From Balaenoptera acutorostrata (Eukaryota; Chordata; Mammalia; Artiodactyla; Balaenopteridae): a stretch of 64,000 nucleotides of DNA. Each line of letters starts with the position of its first letter. The first letter of the stretch is position 1. The notes under the pieces were generated by a model that saw only the letters and a program-made list of their open reading frames with translations, was not told where the DNA came from and did not search any database. The translations under genes and the position numbers were made by a program. Below, one piece after another: positions 55,135 through 64,000 of the stretch. The stretch lies in assembly GCF_949987535.1 (NCBI RefSeq), contig NC_080067.1, positions 67,580,128 to 67,644,127 of the forward strand. Reading direction: 5' to 3'.

Positions 55135-55560
55135 ATTTGTTACTGTGGCCTAAAAGGACCTATATGGTCTGGTCCCAGGCTACCTTTACAGCCTCATCTA
55201 CCACTATCATTGTAGTCACAATGGCCTTCTTTTTGTTCCTCAAATTTGGCAAGTTTATTCTTGCCTTGGGCCTTTATACTTCGCTGTGCCCTCTGCCTAG
55301 AATGCTCTTCCCCCAGACCAGACCTTCTTATAGCTGCTTCCTCATTAGTTCTAAGTCTTAACTGAAATGGAAGAGGCCTTCTCTGACCACCCATATTACT
55401 TTTTCCCCTGTTATAGTTCTGGCTTGAGACTTCATGTCCCAGACTCACACGCATCTTCATTCCTGTACTCATTCTGCATTCAACCCATTTATTAAACCAC
55501 TGCTTTACACCTAGGTACTGAAGTTATAAGAAGGAATCAACTCGATCTTGTTCTGTCCTT
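55135..55560 (+). repeat. L2 LINE, 3' coding part
   Basis: 'ggtctggtcccaggctacct', 'gccctctgcctagaatgctc', 'ttccccc' and 'gaggccttctctgaccaccc' are hallmarks of L2. The 114-codon frame at 55017-55361 overlaps this repeat and is not an independent gene. Confidence 0.75.
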
Positions 55561-55639
55561 AAGGAGTTGTTTGGTAGACTCAGTGATAGCAGCTAAGCTT
55601 CTCAACAGACCCTAAAAGGCCATGTCGAGGTCCCTTTTC

Positions 55640-56298
55640 TCCAGCGATAGATACATGGTGAAAACCGCGCCCCCCGTCCCTTCTCAGAAAGCAAAGCGAC
55701 CCCTACATTACATCCCTCCCCAGCCGCAGAGAAGCAGCCGATCCCCCTTGGGTCCAGAGCCAGGGCCTTGAAGACTCCGGGAACGCGGGCTGGAGAGATC
55801 TGCCCTTCCATCCTTGGGGGCGTAGGCGACCGCCGCCACGCTCCCCTCTGGGCCTGGGACCAGAGCGCAGGAGCTGAGCACCGCCCGGTGGCTGGGCGGG
55901 GTGTCTGCGGGGTACGGCCGAGGGCCAGGCCATCTGCCGCGAGGCCAGCGCGGCTCGGCGGCAGCCGGGGGTGGGGCCGCGCCGGGGCGGAGCCGCGCCT
56001 GGGTCGGGGGCGGGGAGTGGACCGGGCTGCAGCCAAGAGCCGGGAGGGCCGCGGCCACCGGAAGAGTCAACGTCGCCAGCAGAGCCGGGAGAGTGGGGAG
56101 CGGAAGCGGCGGCCGCGACGGAGGCAGGCGGCGCTGGGACCCGGGAGCGGCCGGAGAACAAGGGAGCTGGCGCCGCGGCCGGCCGCGGAGCTGGGCTGAG
56201 CCGCTGGGCCGCGCCGACCGCCGCCTCCGCCGCCGGAGAGGCCCGGCCCCGCCGCCCGAGCAGGCAGCGCGCGGGCCGCCGGGCCCGAGGCCGGAGCC
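55640..56298 (+). promoter_or_regulatory. DVL3 CpG-island promoter and 5' UTR
   Basis: Very high GC and CpG content runs from about 55640 through exon 1 to about 56500. GC boxes such as 'ggggcggagccgcg' (about 55983) and 'gggggcggggagtgg' (about 56005) are Sp1-type sites. No TATA box is visible. The transcription start cannot be fixed from sequence. Confidence 0.8.
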
Positions 56299-59200
56299 AT
56301 GGGCGAGACCAAGATCATCTACCACCTGGACGGGCAGGAGACGCCGTACCTGGTGAAGCTGCCCCTGCCCGCCGAGCGCGTCACCTTGGCGGACTTTAAG
56401 GGCGTTCTGCAGCGACCCAGCTATAAGTTCTTCTTCAAGTCTATGGACGACGATTTCGGGTGAGGATGGCCCCGCCTCGCCTCCGGGGGACCCCGGCCCC
56501 TCCGGCTTCCAGGGGCCCACTCGGCCAGTTCGGACTCCCCTTGCTACACTGGCTTCTACCCCTACTCTGGATTCTAGGGGCGACTCGGCCACTTGGTCCC
56601 CACTGGCTTTTTCAGAGGCTGGAGTTCCAGCCCCTCTAGGGACTCTCCTTTCCCCTCTTGTGGGGGACCTTGGTCCCCTCGTTTAAGGGGACCTCCAACT
56701 CCCTAAGAGCAGTCAGTTCCTGCGCAGTCAAGCCCCCTCACCTCCTCAGAGACCAGCGGCCCACACAGACACACCTTCCCCCCCCTCCACCCGTTCCAGA
56801 GCACAGCTCCCAACCCTCCTCCTGCCAACAGAGCCACCTTTCTAGCAGAGACTTGGGGTGTTTGGCACTCGGCCTTCTCCTTCTCCATCTTTTCAGCTCC
56901 ACAACTCACAGCCATATTTGGAATATGGAGCATCTAAGGGCTATGCTGTGGGACTTTGCACTGGCTGGGGGACTTTGCACTGGCTGGGGGGTGCTCAGGC
57001 TGTACGCTAAGGCCTGCAGCTCTGATGTTTACTTAGCTGTCTCCCCTGTCCCTTGTGGGCTGTTCGGGATGTTGTCAGGGAGCAGAGCGCCTCACCCCTG
57101 AGGAGGATTCCCCACTAGCCCAGGTGCAGATTCCCTCACAGAACTGGGGCCTCTTAATGGGAGGGCCAGGAAGGGTCTCTTGGTGTTTATCCTCCCCTCC
57201 CTGGAGGGGTCTTCTCCACCCAGCTGCAGGGCTTTGGACGGGCGGAGTTTGGAAGCAGTGACTTCCCCTTTAAGAGGGGATGGAATGTTGGAGCCGGAAG
57301 GTTCTGTAGCAGCTGGCCTGGCAGGGGGAGCCTGGTGGATCCCCTCACCGCCCCCCCAACTCCCAGGGGACTGGGGGAGGGGGAGGCCCCCCACACTAGC
57401 CTGCCCCTCACTAACTGGGCACTGGGCCTGGAGGCCTGCAGGGAAGGCCTTCCCGGGCCCTCCCGGCCTAAAGGCCGCCTCTCCAGCCGTAGCCTGAGGC
57501 CTACGCTGCTCTTTAGAGCTGAGGCCCAGAGCTGAGTGAGGGGAGAAATTCTTCTCCCCCGTGTTCATCAGCCTGGCTTCTCTCCAAGGACCCCAGCCCT
57601 CCTGGCTCTGGGACGCTAGCACCTTTTCTGTCTTCTGCATGTTTTGCTGTCACCTTTCCCCTTGGAACTCAGGGTTTGTTGAGCCCAAGAGCTCATATGT
57701 GTGAAAGTGCTTTGTACAGTGGGAAGTGCTATGCAGCTTTTATTCTTGTTTCTGTTGTTGTTCCTGCCTTGGGGTTGGGTACTCCTAATGTAGCAATGAT
57801 TGTCTGGCTTCAGTCCAGAGACAGAGACCCCTGATTGGAAGATGCTGAAGAGGGATCCATCTGCAAGGGGTGGGAGTGAGGTGGGCAGATGCCTTGGTCT
57901 GATAAAGGAAGAATGGAGTTAGAAGAGACCCAGATAGTGCCTCAGCGTATGGGATAGGGGAAAATCAGCTGCATTTCAGTACGCTGGGGCCACCCTGGGG
58001 TCAGGTGCCTTGAGGGACTGGGTTAGACCTGTGTCTCCACCCCCCACTCATCCCAGAGTCCACTGGGCTCTAAACCTAGACCTCTGTGGGCTGCCTCCCA
58101 CTCTCCCCAGGTTGCTGTCAAGCCAGGCCTAACCCCCATTATATCCGCTCACTGTTGACTTAATATTGTTCTTTAAATCCACTGTCAGCCCACTCACGCT
58201 TTCTTAGTCTGACCTAATCAATAATATGAAACCACAGGTCTGATATTCTATTTATATTTCTTTCTAAAATATGTTAAAAATAAATATTTAACTCTCGAAT
58301 TAAACATTCATTCAGATACACCTGAAGCCATCTTGCATTCATCAGTGGTACTTGAACGTGAAGCATCTTTTGCAAAATATTAGAGTGGGCCATTTTAGCA
58401 GGGTTGCGAACAATGGTAAAAATGAAGTGGAGGAGATTGATTTTGTTTTTATTCCTAGAAGGATTAATGATCAGGAGACCTGGTAGGGCTGTCTTGTCAC
58501 AGAGGACTAACAGCTGAGGAATATATATTTATATACGTATTTCATTTATTTATCAAACTCTTTTTATGGTGCTTACAGTGTGCAGACACTGATCTAAATG
58601 ACTTTCAAATCTTTACTCATTCAATGCTCTTAACAGTCCTGTGGAATAGGTAGTAATATCTCCAGTTTATAGATGAGGAAACTAGAGCACAGAAAACTTA
58701 AGTAACTTTCTTACCCAAGGTCACACAGCTAATAAGTGGCAGAGCTTATTAGGAACCTGGTTCCAAAGTGTAAGGCATTAATCACACAATTGTAGGTATT
58801 ATCATCATCATTTAACAGGTACATCCTCTCTGAGGGAGATGCTGAGCCTTGGCAAACTGTATAGGTGATAGGGCTGCCACTTATCCCAGCCCCATGAGAG
58901 GGAGGTCGGGCAGGGGCCAGCAACCTCTGCTGACAGATGGAAAAGTGGGTCAGAGGAGGAAGGCTGCCATCTCCTCCAGCTCTCCAGGCTCTCCCTCTGG
59001 GGTTCTGGTGTGTAAGACTTGAGGATTCCCAACTCCCATCTGGTCTCCAGAAGTATTTGTCAAGCTCAGGGTAGGTCCAACCCTCTTAAATTATTTGGGA
59101 TATGGAAGAAGAATTAAACATTTTCAGCACTGAGGAGATGGTGGATGGAAGAACAAGGTACCACCACTTGAGGGGCCTTGAGCCATGGGAGGAATAACAT

Positions 59201-62200
59201 GGGAAGTCAGGCCTCTAACTGTTTTGCTCCCCGCTCCACGTCACACGCTAGCCTGTCTCTGGGCCTTCTACCTGGAGTACTTCTCTTCCCTTGTCTTCTC
59301 CAGGTCCAAATTCTCCTTTCCTCTGGGTTGCACTTCTAAAGTTATGGCACTTATTCCTGTTTATCCTTATACCTACCCAGCTCCTAGCCAGGACCGGACA
59401 CTAAATAATACTCAGCAGATATCTGTCCAGTGAACACATCTGCTGCTCTTACAGCTCTGATCACTTCCCACTTGCAATATACTCACGTGAACTATGCATT
59501 GGACAGTAACCTCCAAGGACAAGGCCGGCTCCAGGTCTAATGCTTCTTGAGGTCCATGCAATGGCAAGCACAAAACTTAAAGCCCGCTGGGCTCTCGGCA
59601 AAGGCTTTTTAATTGAATGAACAATGAGTGATAAGCAGATTTATTTGGTCCCTGCCCTTCGAAACTTACACCTAGTTAGAGAGTATGGATCCCGCAAAAA
59701 ATTGACAAAGTTAGTAACTAGTTTTTAGTGTATGCCTTGGACCATGCCAGGCACTTACAAATCTCACCAGGATGAGACAAAGGCTTGGAAAACTCAAGAA
59801 ACTTCTCTAAGATAGGAGAGCTAATAAGTGGCAGAATTGGAATTTGAACCCAGATTTGTCCAACTCCACTTGGGATGTGTGTGTGTATGGGAGCGCATAA
59901 ATGCTGCAGAACCCTGAGCCATTCAGCTCCACAGCGGGAGGGGGAGGCCTGTCTGAGGTCCCCCAAGGCTCCCGAAGATCAGCTGATCAATGTGAGTCAG
60001 CAGAGCCTTGGTGACCTGTCGGTGACCCCCAGAAAGAGAGGAAACATCTGTAGTGCTGAGCTGTGTGGTGGGGCCTCAGCAGCAGTTTCCCACCACAGGG
60101 CTGCTGAGACCCTCTCCAAAGCAGAGCACAGTCCCTGCCTCGTGACCCACATACCTCCTTTTAATTTGAGCCCCAGTTCCCATGGGGGCTGCAAGCTCGG
60201 GGTACCCTGTGGTCAGACTGGCTAGTGGGTCTGAGCTATCTCTGTGTCCCTGTTTTCTAGCTTGTTCTGTCTCTAGGCTTTCTGCCATGGTGGGCCTGAG
60301 CAGGATGATTTGAGCTGCTTTCTTGGGGTTGCTGTGGGGCTGGAAACAGTGGAGAAGCCAAAGCTGAACGGGAGGGAGGAGGGCAGGCTCAGCCTTCGAA
60401 CTTGGCTGTGAGTCCAAGAATGTGAGCATCACAAGAAGCCAAGCACGTCCCGAGCTCCGGGCAGGAGTTGCTTTAAGAAAAAGGGAGGACTGGGCTTCCC
60501 AGCCTCCATCCTTGCTGTCTTCCCTCTCTGCTCATAACTCCAGGCATGTGTCTTCCTCTTGCCCCTGATCACAGCTTTCTAGCTCTGTGCTCCTGGGGTA
60601 TTTGATCAGTCTGGGGGTGCAGGCCTTAAGCTTTTCTATCGCCTTTCCTGGCCCCATATTGTAGTTGTGGTCTGACTTCTTGCCTCACTGCATGCCCCAG
60701 GCCAAACTACATGCCTGAGACTACATCCTACCCTCCCCCCATCCACCCCCCCCCGCCATGTCCCACATCACTGTCTCCCACACCATCACCCTCCACACAG
60801 ACCCACATCACCTCTCTCACTGTACGGGAAAGAATGTGAAATACCATGGAAAGAATATGGGGTTTGGAGTCAGACGAGCTTGGGGTGGAATTCCAGCTCT
60901 TGACATCTAGCTCTGTGACCTTGAACAAGTTACTGATTGTTTCTCAGTTTCCTTATTCATAAAATCAGGATCATATGGTCTATACAATGAGGCTGATGTG
61001 AAGATTATAAATTCTAACTATAGGGAGATAAGATGGTATAATAGGTAAGAATAAGGGCTTTGGAATCAGGCTGACCAGGATTCAAATTCCAGCTCTTCAC
61101 TTATTAATCGTGTGACTGTAGGTGAATTTCTGAACCTACTGAGCCTTGGTTTCCCCATCTGTATCTATTTTATAACATTGCTATGAATGTTAAACGAAGT
61201 GATACAAGTAAAGTACTTAGCTTTGTGCTTGGCCCGTAATATTGGGTTGGCCAAAAAGTTCCTTGGGGTTTTTCCATAAGATAGTACGGAAAAATCCGAA
61301 CGCACTTTTTGGCCAACCCAATACATGCTCAATATATGAGAGCAGTTGTTACTAATGTCATAGTGGCAGTAGAGGATGTTTGGTAAATGCCTTCCCCCCT
61401 TCTTTTTCCTAATTTCCTTAAATTCCTCATCCACATCTCCCAGAAGAATATTAGGATTCCCAAATGAGAAGGGAAGAACAGCGATATGGGTGTGCTTTTT
61501 CCTAGTTTAGGGTCAGAGGGAAAGATAAAGTCCAGCCCAGAGAGCCATTGTTGGGGATGGGTACAGCTCTCGAGATTCTAGGGGGCAGGGGGCGACTGCA
61601 CTCATTGGGGACAGTGATTTGTCAGGTGTAATTTGCAGTCACCTGATGACCAAGAGGATGCCCCAGGAAGGCAGCTGGCCTGGGCATGGCTGGTGTCTTC
61701 CTGGTGGTGACAAAGAGCTGTCCCTGGTCACCCCATCCCTGCTCCCATTTGAACAGGCTTATGCTGGTGGTTTGATTCCCAGTTTAGGGTAGAGGAGCCC
61801 CTGAGAGTTGGGGTTGTGAGGATGTCTCCATTTCCACCCCAGAAAGCTCACTCTGATACCCACCTTTCCCTGCAGAGTGGTGAAGGAGGAGATCTCGGAC
61901 GACAATGCCAAGTTGCCCTGCTTCAATGGCCGGGTGGTGTCCTGGGTAAGGAGCCCCCCTCAGTCCTCTCTCCACCTGCATTCCTGCAGTGGGCTGGATG
62001 GAGGAAAGGCATTGCTGAGACTGTGGTTTTATGCTTCAGTATCTGAATCTTCCTTGAGTTTTCTAACTGAACTGTCTCTCACCCCAGATTCTATAGCTTT
62101 GGTGAAAAGTGAGGGAGTGGTGAGAAGGGGGAAAAGAGAGAGGCAGAAATACACGTTGGAGACAAAAACGTCTCCTATGTCCTCTGAGGTACTTTGCCTC

Positions 62201-63706
62201 AGGTTCCCTTCTGTCACTTGCCGACCTCTACCTTGGACCTCTGACTCTTGTTCTCTGCCCCCATACCGCTTCACCAACCCATGCCTCCCAGCCTCCTCAT
62301 CAACCCAGCAGTGGGTCCATTCCTCATCTCAGCTGACCTAACACAGTCCTGTCTCTTCTCCCTGCATGTCCCCTGCTTCATTCTCCCCAAGTCTCATGCC
62401 CTGCCAGAAGCCAACTATCCCCTTTTCCCTGGGGCCCCTGCGCCCTCCTACCCATGCATTTTCTCCCCATCAGCTGGTGTCGGCTGAGGGCTCACACCCA
62501 GAGCCAGCTCCCTTCTGTGCTGACAACCCATCGGAACTGCCACCGCCCATGGAGCGCACAGGAGGCATTGGGGACTCCCGGCCCCCATCCTTCCAGTGAG
62601 TGTGACCTGAGGGTGGGGAGGGCCCATGGGGGAGGGCTGCGTCAGCTCAGCTCAGGGCTGGGGGAGGGAGCCCCCAGCCTGCCCCCTCCCCCACCAAGTC
62701 CTCTCTTCCCTGCAGCCCTCATGCTGGTGGGGGCAGCCAGGAGAACCTGGACAATGACACAGAGACTGACTCCTTGGTGTCTGCCCAGCGAGAGCGGCCA
62801 CGACGGAGGGATGGCCCAGAGCACAGTGCGTCTTCCCTGAACAGACACCTTCCCCCCGCCAACACCCCCACCCCCGCAGCTTCCACTCAGCTACCCACCT
62901 CTCTGCCCTACTTCCTGAGTTCTGGATACACCTGGCCCCAGTGCAGCCCCTGCTCCTTCCTCTCTCCTCCTTCTCTCCTGCATCTGTGAACCCAGCTGCC
63001 TCCATCCCCTGCAGCAACCCGGCTGAATGGAACTGCGAAGGGGGAGCGGCGGCGAGAGCCAGGGGGGTATGACAGCTCATCCACCCTTATGAGCAGCGAG
63101 TTGGAGACCACCAGCTTCTTTGATTCAGATGAGGATGACTCCACCAGCAGGTGGGGCTTTGGTTTCATGGGTACTGTGGGACAGGTGACCCCGGAGGAGC
63201 CCTGAACCCTGAGGATGCTGGGCCCCTGGGCGGGACCTGGGCTTGGTGGGGGGGACCTGGGCCCTGCGGTGCCTCTCATGGGGCAGGGCTGGGCCGGCTC
63301 GGTGGGGAATGACTGTGGGCCCCACAGGTTCAGCAGCTCCACAGAGCAGAGCAGCGCCTCACGCCTGATGAGAAGACACAAGCGGCGGCGGCGGAAGCAG
63401 AAGGTTTCGCGGATTGAGAGGGTATGGAGCTGAGACGTTAGGGTGGGTGGGAGCAGACCGAGCCCTCCTGCCCAGGCAGGGCCAGAGTCTGTGCTTCCTT
63501 AGACCCCTCCCCTTGGGTCAGAGTTTAGAACCTGAGAGGGGAGGTGGTGCTGAGGACTCACCTTGAGGCGGAGCTAGGTGGGAGCAGTGAGTTCCTGCCA
63601 GCACTGCCTGCTGCTCAGGGCCTCTGTCTGTTCCAGTCCTCGTCCTTCAGCAGCATCACGGACTCCACCATGTCACTCAACATCATCACGGTCACTCTCA
63701 ACATGG
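56299..63706 (+). CDS. DVL3: Dishevelled segment polarity protein 3, first seven coding exons
   Basis: DVL3 is a cytoplasmic scaffold that relays Wnt signals from Frizzled receptors to the Axin complex and to planar polarity pathways. Visible coding exons: 56299-56459, 61876-61945, 62474-62595, 62716-62825, 63015-63150, 63328-63421, 63637-63706. Together they are 763 nt, about 254 codons of about 716 in human. The start [19 protein letters not shown] sits in a strong context (gccatgg). The DIX polymerisation domain covers about residues 1-82. An acidic/Ser-rich linker follows ([16 protein letters not shown]), then the basic stretch [11 protein letters not shown] (about 213-225). [18 protein letters not shown] leads into the PDZ domain. 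PDZ, DEP and C-terminus lie beyond the window. All seven exons are intact and phases agree, so it is probably functional. Confidence 0.96.
58560..58760 (-). repeat. MIR SINE in DVL3 intron 1
   Basis: 'cagtttatagatgaggaaac' and 'caaggtcacacagctaataa' are the MIR core in reverse. Confidence 0.85.
59226..59440 (+). repeat. L2 LINE 3' region in DVL3 intron 1
   Basis: 'gggccttctacctggagtac' and 'cccagctcctagccaggacc' followed by 'actcagcagatatctgtcca' follow the L2 3' layout. Confidence 0.6.
59720..59865 (-). repeat. MIR SINE in DVL3 intron 1
   Basis: 'gaccatgccaggcacttaca' and 'gagctaataagtggcagaat' then 'ttgaacccagatttgtccaa' in order. Confidence 0.75.
60840..61010 (+). repeat. MIR SINE in DVL3 intron 1
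   Basis: 'ttggagtcagacgagcttgg', 'ctctgtgaccttgaacaagt' and 'ttctcagtttccttattcat' follow MIR in forward order. Confidence 0.8.
61035..61345 (+). repeat. MIR SINE interrupted by a MITE
   Basis: A second forward MIR ('gggctttggaatcaggctga', 'agccttggtttccccatctg', 'aagtacttagctttgtgctt') is broken by the MITE at 61242-61321. It resumes with 'catgctcaatatatgagagc'. Confidence 0.8.
61242..61321. mobile_element. 80-bp mariner-type MITE forming a hairpin (miR-2284/2285-like)
   Basis: The ends are perfect 18-bp inverted repeats (ttgggttggccaaaaagt and its reverse complement). They continue with mismatches through a 'gttttttccataagatagta' centre. TA on each side (61240-61241 and 61322-61323) is the target duplication of mariner elements. 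The whole unit can fold as one hairpin. I recall bovine miR-2284/2285 arising from such elements, so this could be transcribed as a microRNA precursor within DVL3 intron 1. Expression is not known. Confidence 0.85.
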
Positions 63707-63715
63707 GTGAGTCTG

Positions 63716-63830
63716 GTGAAACAACACTCGTGAGCACCTGCTACGTGCCAGACGCTGGGCAGACTCGAGGAGTTCAGAGAGGCACAGGCTACGTTCCCTG
63801 CCCTCAAGAAGTTCTCTTTCATAAGCATAA
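63716..63830 (-). repeat. L2 LINE fragment in DVL3 intron 7
   Basis: 'gtgagcacctgctacgtgcc' and 'ttccctgccctcaagaagtt' are the L2 pattern in reverse. It lies just after the exon 7 donor. Confidence 0.65.
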
Positions 63831-64000
63831 ATTGGTACATACACTGATCACTTCAGTATCTCATGATCAGGGCTATGACAGAGATAAGCACAGAGAACTA
63901 TGGACGCAGAGAATGGCATCCGGGAAGACTTCCTAGAGGAAGTGATTTCTGATTCCTCCCCCCCTTCCCATTTTTCAGGCACTGCATTCTTGCTCTCTGA

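Larger units (their letters stand above)
56460..61875 (+). other. DVL3 intron 1 (5.4 kb)
   Basis: Long first intron with GC-rich 5' part (CpG-island shore to about 57500), four MIRs, an L2 and one MITE. No young SINE is present, unlike nearly every other 5-kb stretch here. Open frames at 57092-57640 (minus) and 57180-57497 (plus) lie in GC-rich sequence and have no domain. Confidence 0.8.

Noticed and set aside
55708..56592. A 294-codon open frame on the reverse strand across the DVL3 promoter and exon 1
   Set aside because: It lies in a CpG island where stops are rare on all frames, is antisense to conserved DVL3 exon 1, is dominated by Pro/Arg/Ala/Gly, and shows no domain.

Overview
This window is mammalian nuclear DNA: GT-AG introns, CpG-island promoters, and MIR, L2, L1, hAT, MaLR and tRNA-derived SINE repeats. 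More than 25 insertions belong to one tRNA-Glu-type SINE family whose head reads 'cttccctggtggcgcagtgg', with an A-rich AAATAAATAAAT-type tail. I recognise this as the CHR family of Cetartiodactyla. The shorter 'tctggagcctgtgctccg' variant is abundant and there is no BovB or Bov-A, so a whale or dolphin is most likely. The gene order (HTR3C/D/E-like, EIF2B5, DVL3, all on +) matches human 3q27 synteny.

Positions 1-19 kb hold no recognisable cellular gene. A MER2-like DNA transposon and a MIR open the window. Then comes an L1 at 1143-7868 with matching target-site duplications (TSDs); it has itself been hit by four SINEs and seems to lack the ORF2 endonuclease part. LTR fragments, SINEs, an old hAT element, microsatellites and a MaLR solo LTR with a clean 5-bp duplication follow.

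Positions 19.08-22.38 kb hold a broken serotonin type 3 receptor gene (HTR3C/D/E group). Extracellular-domain exons 2, 5 and 6 are open and keep splice sites. Exon 3 has lost a codon and its donor. Exon 4 and the transmembrane exons are not found.

Positions 22.4-40.5 kb are another stack of nested repeats: L1s in both orientations, many SINEs, an RPS11 retropseudogene fragment and an unidentified retrocopy with an 18-bp duplication.

Positions 40.7-50.1 kb hold complete EIF2B5 (16 coding exons, 726 codons), the catalytic epsilon subunit of the eIF2B guanine nucleotide exchange factor, with a CpG-rich promoter and a poly(A) signal. From about 55.6 kb a strong CpG island leads into DVL3 (Dishevelled-3, Wnt signalling). 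Its first seven coding exons (DIX domain, Ser/acidic linker, basic stretch, start of PDZ) lie in the window and the rest is beyond the right edge. DVL3 intron 1 (5.4 kb) has no SINE of this family but carries an 80-bp mariner-type MITE forming a near-perfect hairpin, resembling the source of bovine miR-2284/2285.

EIF2B5 and DVL3 are neighbours by conserved synteny, not by function. I found no new biological system. The most interesting items are the decayed HTR3 gene, the hairpin MITE, the orphan retrocopy and the endonuclease-less L1.
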